Shown: positions 27,301 through 40,000 of the stretch, in pieces
Position numbering within the stretch: the first letter of the stretch is position 1
Layout of the letters: each line of letters starts with the position of its first letter
NCBI RefSeq assembly: GCF_963576615.1
Contig: NC_088711.1
Coordinates: forward strand, 19,314,182 to 19,378,181
Reading direction: 5' to 3'
Length of the DNA: 64,000 nt
From: Watersipora subatra
Lineage: Eukaryota; Bryozoa; Gymnolaemata; Cheilostomatida; Watersiporidae
Position numbers and translations under genes: made by a program
Notes under the pieces: model-generated
Databases searched by the model: none
The model's input: the letters and a program-made list of their open reading frames with translations, nothing else
What the model was told of the DNA's origin: nothing

Positions 27301-30300
27301 TACTGCCGCCCAAATTTGTTGAACTTTTACACCTGAGACAATAGCATAAAAACCCCTTAGCCAGAGTGACCAAGAATGTTCAGTCTATCAATTGAGCAGC
27401 TTTGGAAACCATTTGGCATAGAAATCCTTCTTCAGTGTTGTGGACTGAGGCTGGATGGTTTACCAAATAATTTTTTTTTAAGACTGTCACAGGCGAGTCA
27501 AGTTGCTCAACTTATTTGCTCCTAATGACTAACTCTGCCATTTTTTTAATTCAGTATATTGTTTATCCTCTTAGGTGAGGCAAATGATAGGAAAATTCCT
27601 CTTTTATGAAAATGCTATAACCTTACTTGTTATCAGAAGAACTTGGAAAAGAATGATGCTTATATACTACTTTGGTATTACAAACATGTAAAAAAAAATT
27701 AATTCTTTAATCAATTAGTGGTTCTCTGCAAAATCTCTGAAGTAGATAAAAACTGTCAGACAATCAATTAAATATTGTATATTCATTAGATTCTTACTTC
27801 CTAAAAAAATAATAACACTTTATACAAAACACCAATACCTGACCAATTTACATTATAGAACAGAGTTATGCAAAGAGAGCTTTTTCTTTCAATACGCAAT
27901 TTACTTTACTATTTTTTGTTTTTGTCTCATGTTCTAATTTGCTTTAAATGGCATTGACTGGTGTAAGTAAAATTAACATCTATCTATTTCCTTAATCTAC
28001 TTCAAAGCTTTTAAGCACTTTAACCAAGAAGTAAGTGTAATCCTTCCTTACTTTTTTCACAAGTAAATGGATAAACTCATAAAACTGTTATTAGGCCTAT
28101 TGGGCAGTCATTGAATAAGTCGTTGCGGAACAGAACGTAATTACATCAAACACAATAGCGTTCTAGGAAAGATATCAATTATCTTGAAGATCAACAAACT
28201 TAGAAAAGTAGCCTTTGATTGAGTGGGTAGTCTAATGGGATACTAATATAACTAAACTGTAATTAGATTGATTAAATGCGGCAGCCATTTGTTTCTCAGA
28301 ATTTTCAGCACGCTGTAATCGGCCAGTGACTTATACACTGCAATCACAAAGGTGTCTGTCGGCTGTGAACTTCTGCAATATCTGTTTGAATAATAAATAA
28401 GCCATTAACTGATTGTTGAATTGTGTCGATCACCTTGCTCGATAAACAATATGGGAGCCAAGTTTGCTATCACAGGTTTGCGAACAAAGAAACTGCAGAA
28501 TGCAGTTGTTTTTCTAAAGAGAATTCTTAACTACAGTCACAAATTAGATTTTGCTTTGCCTACTTTAAGTTAACTGATAGTGAACATACTTGTGGTATCG
28601 CATTATAAGGTGCCATGTAAAGTACTTGGGAAGCATTAGGGTTAAGTCATACCAAGTGCAAACTTAATAAAAATCATGTCAAATGTAAGTCGTATAAAAT
28701 GAAAATCATGTCGAATGTAAGTCATACTAAATAAAAATCGTGTCAAATGTAAGTCATATCAAATGAAAATCGTGTCAAATGTAAGTCATATCAAAAGAAA
28801 CTCCTGTCATATGTAAGTCATCAGTAATGTAAATGTAAAGTTAAATGTAAATTAAATGGGGCCTCAATAAGGATGTGCTTTCTTTAATTAGTAAAATTAC
28901 GCTGTGTTAGGTCTCCCTTGTACTACATTTCTGTGAACTGGGATTACTTTGAAAATATGCTTCATTTTTATTTTTAAAAAAGTTTTTATTTGAATAACTG
29001 TTTATTTAGGTTACAGATTTGAAGCAATGCAGGATTCGCATACTGAACAACACTACCTCTATAATGAGTTATTTTACGTTTTGGCCAAAGGCTATGTATT
29101 TATGGAACACAGGCTTTAACTAATATTTTCCTAATCCTATATAAAACAAAGACAGCTAGCTATCCAGTTAGCATAAGTTTCAGCTAACAAAATCCTAGAA
29201 AGGCTGCGAGTGTGCATTGAAAACCATGCAATACGCAACTAACTGCTGTTTTAGGAAACAGCATTATACAACGGATAGAGAAGATTTTTATTTTAATTTT
29301 TCCTGACTAAAATCAACTGCATTTCAAGCTACAGATAGGTAACTCTGCGGTCTCTTTCTCAGCAATACAGACTTGTCCTCTGTTTGATATTATTTTGGTT
29401 AGTATCCTATAGGTGGAGACTCATTATACACGCCTCTACATGTTTCATGTTGTAAATCAAATGTCTTTCTATTCATGGGCTCTTTATATAGCATCCTTAA
29501 TTATTCATAATCGGCTTCATTTGTTATAAATTTGTTTCAAGATTGCATGCAATAACTATGTTTGAAATTACTTTATAGATAGTATACTGACCAATTAGCT
29601 CAGAGGCTTAAAGTGAGGTAAAAAATGATCATTTACACTCCATGATGTAAAACCATTAGGCAGCTTTTTCATCTTATTTTCTATTTTCTTCCACACGGCA
29701 GCAATTAATTTAGAGCTCCCTCAGCATAAATAATAAATAAATAATTACTTGAATAAACAGAATGCATTAAAACTAGTTTTAGAAGAGAATAGTAAACAGC
29801 CTTCTATTTATGTATGTATATTTGCTTATGCATTGCTTCAAACTATTCTGTTAACACACTATTAAAAACACTAATCTATTGGTTACATATAAACACGTCA
29901 TTCCTTGAGAGCTCTCGCACTTCTACCTTCCTCCTCTGCATCGGGTCATAAGCGAGTCACATTTCAGGTGTTAGCAGTATAGAACTCTTAGTCAACTAAC
30001 CTCTGACAAATAAGCAATTGTAATCACTTTAAATCAAGTCTGGAGGAACACAGCCTTAATCTACTCAAATAGTCCTGCGTATTCTTTTCATCTCAATATG
30101 AATCAACTGCCTACCAGGGCTTGCAGTCTTGACTAGCTATGCTACTGCTCATGTGGTTCCTCGTTACACTTTCTTTTACTTTTACTTCTATTTCTAACTG
30201 TTATGTATTTTTCAATGAAATAAAACAAACAAACAGTCAGTTGACTACTGAGTTCACTAGGCAGTCAGTCAGCTGTACATAACAGGACATTTTGAAGCAA

Positions 30301-32012
30301 TCTTTGCTAGAATCAAGTGTTTGACTTTCACAATGGTCTATGCTATCTGTTAAACTTACAGGGAAGTTTACATTGATATATATAACAGATGATGCTAGAT
30401 TAGGAAAAATTTTTCACAACGATTCATTTCTATCAACATTAGGGAGAGGTACAGTAAACGATGCGGGGAAAATTTAAACAGAACAGTGCTCAATTTTTTT
30501 TCCATAGCGAGTTATCGCTTGAGATTATTTGTGTTACCTCTAATCCATTAGTTATGTGTCTTTGGCCGTGGGTGTGTGCATGTGGTCACTATTATCAGTG
30601 ATAAGGGTTATAAGAGGGATCAAGGATTGCAAATTTGTTGATGTTGTTATGACGTATTCCGACTTTTTAGTACAAGGTGATAGTACAATGGCCACAACTA
30701 ATGTTCAGTACAAACGTCTTGCTGTAAGTGGATGTTGTTACTGTACAGCTAACCTGCTCTATAGGAACGTGTGTTGGTGTTGTTGCTGTACAGCCAACTT
30801 GCTCTATAGAAACATGTGTGTTAGTGTTGTTAATGTACAGCCAACTTGCTCTATAGGAACATGTGTTGGTGTTGTTACTGTACAGCCAACTTGCTCTATA
30901 GAAACATGTGTGTTGGTGTTGTTACTGTACAGTTAACTTGCTCTATAGGAACGTGTTGGTGTTATTACTGTACAGCCAACTTGCTCTATAGAAACATGTG
31001 TGTTGGTGTTGTTACTGTACAGTCAACTTGCTCTATAGGAACGTGTTGGTGTTGTTACTGTACAGCCAATTTGCTCCATAGGAACATGTCTGTTGGTGTT
31101 GTTACTGTACAGCCAACTTGCTCTATAGAAACATGAGTGATGGTGTTGCTTTACACTCATTTGTCAGTTAGCCTATTAATCACAGGCCTGTTAGTAGAGT
31201 TCCAACTTGCTAGACTGAAAGGGCTGGTTCCAATCCCCAACCTCAGCCAAGATTTATATCTGGTGGTAAGCAATGGCTTGTTAACATTCTGGAATGGAAT
31301 ATAGCTATCCACAGCCTCTGTATGGGTACGTTGTCACAGCTCCAGTGAGTATACTTTCAGATACGTTTGCAACTGAATCTTCAGATGTGTGTCATATCAT
31401 CATTGATTATTATCTACCTTTCCTCTGGTGATAAAAAGCTGCCTCTTTCAGGATATAGTTTTTGTTGTGAATATTGAATAAGAGTCTGTTAATCAGTTAA
31501 GTCAGTTAATCAATTTGCATTTTCTCTACAAGTAAGGACTATTTCTAAAAGATTAGTTTTTCTTTCGAAAATATTAGCTGTCCTTTTACGCTTCTAATGA
31601 AAAACATTTCTAGACCATATGAAGGACAACCTTCTGTTCGCTACCGAATGAAGTTGTCGTAAGATACTTGTTTTAAATCCCTTTCAAATGGTTTATAATT
31701 TACATGTTATGTACCTCTTACCTTGTAGCAGTCATCAAGGATAATAAATCCTAGGTTGATGCCAGGCAGTAATGAAGCGTTTTTGTTGATCTCTCGAATG
31801 TAGAAAGCCATCGCTTCGGCCCTTTGTAACACACCGAGTTCACGAAGCGGCCCGCAAAAGGCGTGGTCATGTCCAGCTTGATGAAGAGGGAACACACCAC
31901 CAATGATTATGTCTCCATCCAGTTTATAACTAGTGTTAGGCAGTCCAGCAATATCTTGGTAAGTGCCGTAAACTTCGTACGGAAGCAGTAGGAGTATGAA
32001 TTGTAACAGCAT
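23634..32012 (-). CDS. Class C G-protein-coupled receptor, metabotropic glutamate receptor-like, complete, 4 exons
   Basis: Plasma-membrane receptor that would bind an amino-acid ligand with its Venus-flytrap domain. Exons on the minus strand: 32012-31722, 27142-26966, 26552-24825, 24341-23634, all phase 0, giving 967 residues plus stop. The start is an ATG followed by a short hydrophobic signal peptide (MLLQFILLLL). Next come the flytrap domain (about 30-500) with IPQISY, VPSDN and GSDAWG, a nine-cysteine-type linker (about 509-580; SICSTEC, CCWECTNC, CDRC), seven membrane segments (about 590-860; RANRIYRIF at the third-helix end, FNESK-like NFKESRFIGMTVYTT at the sixth) and a Ser/Thr-rich cytoplasmic tail. 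Length fits mGluRs. Family is firm. Subgroup and ligand are not, because at least one pocket residue differs. Confidence 0.9.
24825..26552 (-). CDS. mGluR-like exon 3 (flytrap, Cys-rich linker, first membrane helices)
   Basis: 576 codons, acceptor TTATTTTGTAG, donor ATTCAG/GTCAGT. It starts ISYLSTSPILGDD and contains YNWSYVS, GSDAWGRNE, the CCWECTNC linker and about four membrane helices, ending in LLFAGVMILIQ. Confidence 0.92.
26966..27142 (-). CDS. mGluR-like exon 2 (flytrap lobe I)
   Basis: 59 codons in phase 0, acceptor CAACTGTAG, donor CCCCAG/GTGAGA. It encodes VVAVVGAESSTNSKQLAEL and LFAIPQ, the Ser/Thr ligand-binding loop region of mGluRs. Confidence 0.9.
28670..28825 (+). repeat. Minisatellite, unit about 31 bp
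   Basis: Five copies of TCAAATGTAAGTCATATCAA followed by ATGAAAATCGTG, moderately diverged. Confidence 0.8.
30723..31137 (+). repeat. Minisatellite, unit about 43-47 bp
   Basis: About nine copies of TTACTGTACAGCCAACTTGC followed by TCTATAGAAACATGTGTGTTGGTGT. Cys/Leu-rich plus-strand frames across it come from the repeat. Confidence 0.85.
31180..31260 (+). repeat. tRNA-derived SINE-like fragment
   Basis: GGTTCCAATCCCC resembles a B box. The A box is only weakly visible upstream. Confidence 0.35.
31722..32012 (-). CDS. mGluR-like exon 1 (signal peptide, flytrap start)
   Basis: ATG at 32010-32012, 97 codons, donor TACAAG/GTAAGA. It encodes the signal peptide, then DGDIIIGGVFPLH, GVLQRAEAM and GINLGFIILDDCYK, all typical of the mGluR lobe I. 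Confidence 0.9.
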
Positions 32013-32453
32013 GTTTGTGAACGGTTAGAGGGAAACCAACTTAGATGGTATAAACTCACAGAATGATCAGTAATAAATTATATCTCAATCAACGGACTAA
32101 ATATAATCAAAAACAGCTGTCTCCTGAGACCGCGCATCCAAGGCTTTATAGAATTCAACTGTTGAAAAATATCAACACGCATGCATCGACTTAACCATAG
32201 AAAATAGATAAGCTTCAGACATCAAGTGGCGAGTTGAGTTGAAGAGAGATAAGTCACCTATACCCTCTATCAGTGTATCAGTTTCGAAGCTCTCAGAAGC
32301 ACACTCAGGAATATTCCCATAAAAAAAATGTGCGCTCATGTTATCACAGCAATTATTAACACTTGAGGCAGCCGCGTAGAATGCAGTCTATATTGAGGTG
32401 GAGATAGTAAATTCTATAAAAGTTTAGTTTGGGTCATCAACTGAAACAATAAA

Positions 32454-32880
32454 CTTATATATGGGCATGACCATATATAATATGTTGGAATTTAGAGTTA
32501 TTTGATGCTACTGCACATGCACATTTGCTCCCATTGTAAAATTATTGGAATTAATAATATTATTGATGGAGTACTTTCTTGGCTTTCAGATAATATAAAA
32601 TTTACTGCTTTCTAAAATAGTAGTTCCGGAGCTATGAAGTGCAACATGCGTAAATGATGGGACGTCACAAAATGTCCTATCAATTACGCAAGTTGCGCTT
32701 AATTGCACTGGAACTACTATTTTGGAAGAAGTAAATTTTATATTATCTGAAAGCCAAGAAAGTACTGCATGAATTAATTCAAAGAATTTTATAATGGAAG
32801 TAAATGTGCATGTGTAGTTGGCATCAAATAACTCTTAATTCCAAATTATTATTTATAGACATACCCATATATAAACTTAT
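32454..32880. mobile_element. Foldback (palindromic) element upstream of the mGluR-like gene
   Basis: The two halves are inverted copies for nearly 200 bp each: AGTTATTTGATGC at 32499 pairs with GCATCAAATAACT at 32821, and TTCTTGGCTTTCAGATAATA pairs with its complement near 32750. Ends TTATATATGGG. No ORF. Confidence 0.75.
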
Positions 32881-33297
32881 AGATATTTAAATCAGCTAAA
32901 CTATTTAAATCAGCAAATGGTACGGAAATTTTTTAACTATAATATTACCAGTATGTTGACTTGTAGTGAAGGCTATTGGCTACAAACTTATGAGTCCCTT
33001 GTTACAAAAGTCTGTTAATACAGAAAAACTTGGCCATCTAGATGACTAGTTACATTACAAGAGGAAACGACTCCAACCTTTTCACCATCATCACCAAAAC
33101 CAACATAATGAGATCAATACCAAGTGACCAGGATACGGATGAAACTTTCCTAAAGCGAGCTGGTTTTTACACCGATCTTCACAGCTGGTCTACATTTGAA
33201 CGACCAACAAAAATGCTACGCCGCTGTCAGGCATCACCCTTAGCTTTATATTTTGAACTGCTAGAGACATCAGAAAAAATAGTGAGCTAGCCAAATG

Positions 33298-33303
33298 TTT
33301 ATT
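33298..33303 (-). terminator. Possible UBR3 polyadenylation signal
   Basis: AATAAA on the minus strand about 680 bp after the UBR3 stop codon. Sequence match only. Confidence 0.3.
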
Positions 33304-33976
33304 AGACAAACTGACTCATCAAAAATATTTTGAGACACAAAAATATAGCAAAAAATAAAAGCAAGTGGAGAAAAAATGGATGGAAGAATAGTGGCTTGCC
33401 GGGCTGTACCAGGTTCAACCCATCAGCTTGTATCACAACCTGTGATCAATTGAATTATTTAATTACTTCAGACAAGTATTGAATAGGCTATCAAAATATT
33501 GAATGGCTTGAGCTTTACAAAATAGAGACAATGCACTGCGAGTACACTAGCGCATAGAAACCAAGGGAAACAACTTCTATCTTGTTGAAAGATATTGGTT
33601 GCTGCATCAAATGCTATTAAATTTCCTAGGAAACTATTCATCTATCTCATTGGCTATAGAGTACATTCCAGCACCAAAGGTATGAGGAAGTAGGTTACCA
33701 CCTTAACAATTCATTTCAATCATTGGTAAATACCAAAAAGACAGAGATATACCAACTTCAACATAATCTCATCGGCGAGTACAACATTACAACAACAAAA
33801 CAGCTTTCTGCACAAATCTGTCTAGAGGGTGTACACAATTCCAAACAAAGTCGTAGAGTTGCAATAGATTTGTTGGCATTTAATAACATAGCTTAAAATA
33901 TCAGTTGACACATAGAAGTAGCCATGAAGCAATTAGCTGTACGTAGAGCGGGTAGAAGAGGAGAGAGACAGCAAGG

Positions 33977-34094
33977 CTAAAGTTGGTCGGAGTGAAAGAT
34001 CCATCTCTTGCAGACATAGTCAAAGTTGTGCGATAGCCATTGCTGTTCGAGCATCTGGTATCTCTCCTTACACAAGTAGAGTGGCCTGCCTCTC
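33977..34094 (-). CDS. UBR3: UBR3 last coding exon
   Basis: Acceptor TCTATGATAG, 38 codons plus TAG at 33979-33977. It encodes RGRPLYLCKERYQMLEQQWL and SHNFDYVCKRW, the conserved UBR3 C-terminus. Confidence 0.92.
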
Positions 34095-37000
34095 CTATCA
34101 TAGAGTAATAGAGTTATCACACCAGCCATAGAGTACATAGATAGTTGTTAACTTTGTAAGTGTAATAATCGTATCAACTGCAGTATGAATTGAGTTAGCA
34201 ATGTAACAGAGTGTAATAATACAAACCTGCGGTTGACTGAGTAGGATACGCATCCTCATAAAATAGACATGCTGTATGATATTATGTCATATTATTGTAT
34301 ACTACGCCATACTACATTATACTATTTCATGTTAAAATTTTATACTATATAATATACAAATATTTTATAAATACTTGTATTTAAAATACAAATATTTATA
34401 TATTTGTATTATTATACACGTATGTATTATATAATAACACATAATATATTATTAAATTATATAGTGTTGTGTAATAATATACAATATAAAATATATAATA
34501 ATATATATTATATAATTTAGCTTATATTATAGAACATAATATTATATATTATTATATTAATTATTATCACATTATTTATATTATTCGACCTTATTACCTC
34601 ATATTTTACTATATTTACTACTTAATACATTTAATTAAATTATTTTATATGACCATCACAACTGTTTGAATCATCAACAACTTCTCATCTTCTGGACCTT
34701 CCAGAGTAGTTTAGTATCCTGAGAGACGCAGCTTTTAACACTGGTCAGCAAGTAATAACTAAACCATTGCTGTTATAACGCGAATGAGTGCAAGTCATTT
34801 TACTCTGTGGGCTGCCATGTCTACCACCCGTAAGAGAACAACAAAACTCACTTTAGATCACGGTCTTCCTCACCATGCTCATCAAGATAGACTGAGCCCC
34901 AGAGAGTGGCCCTCTTTCCTCTGATGATCGCCACAATAGAGGCATTAATGTCTAGGACTACTGAGGTGCCAGAACCACAGGCTTTGGAGTGCTGTAATAT
35001 ATGAGCTAAATTAAACAGATCTTCGCTTTGCAAAAAGTCATGAAGAATGGAAAACTAAACGAGAAAAAAATCCGAAAACAAACAAAAAATAGCGTACAAA
35101 TAACGCAGTTGATAGTTAATAAATGAGAGAAAAAACCAAATGTGAGTGAAAAAAAGGGGAAAAGCAAAAAATCATGGAGTAAACAGACAGAGATGACAAA
35201 TGGAACATACAGCAACACCACTTTGAGATACGCAGCAGACCTCCTTGAAGCACACAAAGGCACCACAAATGAGGCATATAGAGGGTGAGACTGGAGGCCG
35301 CTTGCACAGTGGACATTTCATTTTTCGATAGAATTGGAATATGGCATCATATTGAGTAGGCAATTCCAAAAGTCTAGGTGTGTACCAACGCCTGTTGTCC
35401 ATGATGTATGACTACAACAAACGAAACTGCATGCGCATAACAATATCACTAAGCAACAGCATACACAATCACTTTTCTAAGCGAAGTTAATCGATTTTGA
35501 GATTTACTTTGTATGTTAAAGCCATTGTATTCTGAAGCAACTATTCCTCAAAGACTACACTGTGTTTCGCTTATTTGGTTTCAAAACCTAAAGACCAAAC
35601 GATAAACATTTCAGGTAATTTACACAAACCTGGCGGAAAATCGCCCAGGCCAGGCTGCCGAGCCGACCACACGGCCAACGTCACGGAAAAGCTGAGCCCT
35701 AGCTGGGCAGTAAACATGGCTGCTGGTGAGACTTCGGGTCGATCAAAGGTCAGCTGGCGAGACTGACATGCTACCGATCTATCAATGGGGCAGAGCCAGC
35801 CAATGGGGCGGAGCCAGCCAATGATGAAAGCGTATGTAAGAAGCTCAGATGAGCCAAAGAAGTCAGAGATCCCTGGCAGTCTCTTGCACGCTGTTCAGTG
35901 TATGCGCACACTTTGAATCGCTTGGATGCTTATACTAATTATCAAATATATATCTTTTATTTAGTTGCACTCCGTGATTTTGATTCTTGTGCAGCAGTAA
36001 AGGGAACATTGCGGTTTCCTTTACACATAGTACTAAAATAAATTATATAATATATGAAGATATATAAAACCTAAATACCAAAAACCTGAAAAATGAGTAT
36101 GTCTGCAGAGGCTGCAGAGGCTTTGTGTGTTTTTAAGAGGCTTGTTGCACAAACAATGTCTCTATGGTAGTGGCTGGGCATGCCTGAGTCCAGTGGTAAG
36201 GGAACCCCAATGACTGGAGACATGTTCAGTTGCAGATGGCAATTTAAGGTTAGACGTCATTACAGTCACCATCATTGGTATTTCCTGAGAATTGAGCCTC
36301 AACTGTTGCTTGCAAATCAGGCATTTCAGACCAATAGGCCACGGCTGCTCTCCGGAGAGTACAAAGTCATAATACACTAATCTAGCTAATATATTTTTTG
36401 GCTATATTCATATTTCTGCCTAATCATTAATTTTTATCAAATTCTTTACTTTTGAATTTAAATTTTTCAAGAAACTTCGAAATTCACTTGTTTGGTCTAA
36501 ATCCGCTTGTCATGGTGATGGGAAGTGGGGGAAAACCATGATAACCCACGTCCTCAGAGGACATAATACTTGTAGAGAGAGAAAATTAAGGATTAACCCA
36601 AATGTTACATCATATGTTGAAAAATCACCTTGTTGAAGCATAGGTAAGGCAAACAAATGTTTGACTGAATTGTTATTGACTTGGATCAAATGATGCATTG
36701 GTTAAAAATTTTTGATTTAAAAAAATTGATGAGCTGATGATAATTTTGTTTGAAATGTTCGAAATCTAACATAGATACTTCATGACAGCACACACCTTAA
36801 TAGTTGATCGCTCCTTAGAAGTCATGATAAAGTTTAGCCACCCCTTTACTATGCTATGAGAATCCTGGCCGGCCCAGTCCAGCGATTGGGCACTAGGGCT
36901 ATCAGATATTTCTTCTGCCCGGCATAGTCCAAGATACTTGGCAAGCCCTGTGAACCACTGCTGACAATCCTGAAGAGCAAAATGGACTCAGTCATCATAT

Positions 37001-40000
37001 TCATTTTTCGATACGTTCCTCCAGCAAAATGCTGCTTTCAGAAAGCCATATTGAAAACATAAAGCAAGTGCTAGGTAGTGTTCGACATTGATTATCGATA
37101 AGACAACTCCTAAAAGATATAAGCTTACCTCTGAGCAAGAAATCTCGGTGTTGGGGCACCCGGCAGGACGTTCTGGCAGAGGTACATTGTAGACATGCTT
37201 TTTCAAAATGGCTACAAACTCAAGGTAGCTGAGGCACCTTCTCTGCACAAAGCACTCTATGCTCTGTGGAGACCAGACACTGCACTCCAGAAACTGAAAC
37301 ATTGAACAAGGCATCCACGGGAGACGAATCTCATATTACGCGTTAACAAATGGCTAATATGATGAGTAAGTACTTACAGACACACGTGTATCATCAGAAG
37401 GGTAGAACCTGATTGTAGTCAGCTGCGTAATGATGGTCTGCAGTAGCTGCTCCATATCGGCGAGACCGTGCTGTGTTGGCGGTTCACTGTTTGGAGAGAG
37501 ATTACCACGCTGTCTGCCGCCAACGACAGCTGATCGAGTCATTCGGGTGCCAGGAGAAACTTTCTCCGTCGATTGACTCCATCTTCGATTCGAGCTTGCT
37601 TCAATAGAAATACTCAAGCGATTTGAATAGGGAACGTCACTCGATCGTCTAGAACCAGGCTTGTCATTCAACTGGCAAACGTCACTGGAAAAACTGGGTT
37701 TTCTCATACCTCGTGTGACCCACGACTGCCGCTCATCCTCGTTGAACTTGCAGCTGACATGGAACAAAGCCTGCACAAATGCCAGATTGTAGACTGCCGA
37801 TACGAGCCTTTCAAAATATCCTGTTAAATACAAGCAAGAACATTAGAGCTTTAGCACTGTTGTGCAATGTATAGAACCATCAGAAGCTTTAGTATTGTTG
37901 TGCTATGTATAGAACCATCAGAAGCGATCAACTGCAAAAGCAAGTGATTCTGGCTCTCATCCGCTGGCAGGCCAACAACAGCAAGATGTAGAAGCACCTA
38001 GTTAATACTTTTTTGCCACAAAGGAAAGACTGAAAGGCCTAGCTGACAACAACAGTAACACTGGAGATCTCTGTAAACAAACAAAAAGATAATGCAAACA
38101 CTACGACTCATACATATCAATTTATTATTTGATGTTCATAATAAATATTTTGAATTTTAGCATTTTTATTTATTTTATTTTTAAAGCTCTCTTTATACTA
38201 GATTACCCAATATTATTTTAAAGCGACCAAGATTTTATTATAAATCAAACTCGTCTTTCAACGTATTTTAGTTTTAAATTTGGGAACATGCTGACAGTCA
38301 GTTAGTCTATCTCTACGAAGTGACAAGAGTGAATATCAGGAACTCCTAATACAGATGAATACAATGGTAATCTCCGCTAGCATCAGTCGAAGTGTCAGAG
38401 CTCACAGATTCAGCGACAAACTAGTTTGATATTTTTCCAGTGGGTTTTGGCCTTAAAGCTTGCTCACACTATATCGCCGTATCTCGCCGTTGATGCCACA
38501 ATACGTCGGTGACCATCTGTGATAACAATGTTCACACTATCACAAATCCATCGACTTTTACATCAGCCAATAGTCGATGGTATAGTGTTCTCATTATACA
38601 ATGGGGTAGCGAAAAAAATGAAATACTAGTCTCGCAGCAACTGTCATGGAAGAAAATATAGATCAGGCAATCCGTGACAGTCGATCACCATCACTGAAGT
38701 AGTACACATTACACAGACTGTCATGGGTGCACGGCGAACTAATAGATAATTTTGACAGTTGCAATCTTTCCAGACGTACCCTACAGGATGAAATTATTCG
38801 CCGAGTTGAATTTAGCAAAAATTGTCTTTTTATGCATATTCGCGGATTAATTTATTTGCGGATGAACACATTCTCGAATAAATTAATCCATGAATTCAGC
38901 TAGCAATAGAGTAAAACTTTCACATGCGTATACCATGTGTTTAGGTTTCTATTTAGCTGGAAGATTTATGTCGATCATGCTAGGCTATAAATTTTTGCCT
39001 GCATCCAGTGGTTTTCATGAATATTCATTGATTTGAAGGCCTTTGGTGAACCAACAACTTGTGGTAAGTTATGAGCTTTTCTAACGTAAAGAGCTGCAGG
39101 AGATATTTTTGCGATGACGATGCCAAATCCTGAATGACAACCTTGAGTAATTTTGTAAAGAAGTGCAATGTATTGGCAATGGGCTTAACTCAAAACCCCA
39201 GCGATTATTTTAAAAGAGTTTGGAACTCAGCTATGTTTACTAACTCTGCCTAGCGGCTAGTTTTTAATTTGGTGTGGTTGTTACAGTATTCTCCTTTGTG
39301 TTAAAAATAAAATTAATTATTCGCTGTTTTTAATAATTCGCGAAATTGACTGTACGCGAATTATTGAATCCATCGAATAATTTCATCCTGTAGGGTATTA
39401 ACGTTGCACATAGTCACACACGTTGCGCACATCGCTGTGAGGAAAACGCCGAAACATGGTGATATAGTGTGAATCAGCCTTAAGGCAGAAAGAGAAAAAC
39501 TCAAAAACACAGAGACGATTATCATGCCTTCATAGCATGGACACGTTTTCAGTGTTTTTCCCACCCGCTTCCTGAACCACTTAAGGCGGTAGGGATGACT
39601 TGAATGAACAACTTCGCTTGTACCAAAGATAGATTCAAGAGTTCAGTGAGCGTATAAATTTATATCTTAAAAGATACCAAGAGAGAGATGAGGAGGCATT
39701 CTGAGATAAAGTTGAAGGAAGATTGAGATGGGGTCTCTGAGCAAAAGGGGGACAGCTCCCTGGTGGAGTACAAGACTGCTGGTGCTAGCAGAAGGATGAA
39801 ATTCCACGGATGTGAGCTGGGAGAGAAGGTCGAGTGCCTCTGCTCCCTGTCCATGCAACTTCAGAATGCTCTGGGAGAGGGCACCTAGTAGATGGGCTAC
39901 AAAATTATAAGAAAACTAAACTTACCAAAATCTCTCATGACATTGCTAATCTGCAAATATAGAACAAGTTAGGTGTGAACCAGTTAGTGAGGTGCTCTAG

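Larger units (their letters stand above)
27143..31721 (-). other. mGluR-like intron 1
   Basis: 4.6 kb between the first two coding exons. It holds two minisatellites (28670-28825, 30723-31137) and a SINE-like piece near 31190-31260. Elsewhere I see only AT-rich sequence. Confidence 0.6.
32013..33976. other. Intergenic region between mGluR-like 5' end and UBR3 3' end
   Basis: About 2 kb. It should hold the receptor promoter and the UBR3 3' UTR. No TATA or other core element stands out. It contains the foldback element at 32454-32880 and an unassigned 82-codon plus-strand frame at 33042-33290. Confidence 0.5.

Noticed and set aside
30556-31136. Cys-rich plus-strand frames of 126 and 96 codons
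   Set aside because: Produced by the minisatellite at 30723-31137. No signal peptide or domain, antisense to the receptor intron.
33042-33290. 82-codon plus-strand frame between the receptor and UBR3
   Set aside because: No recognised motif, no splice partners with matching phase, and located in the expected UBR3 3' UTR or flank. Left as unassigned sequence.
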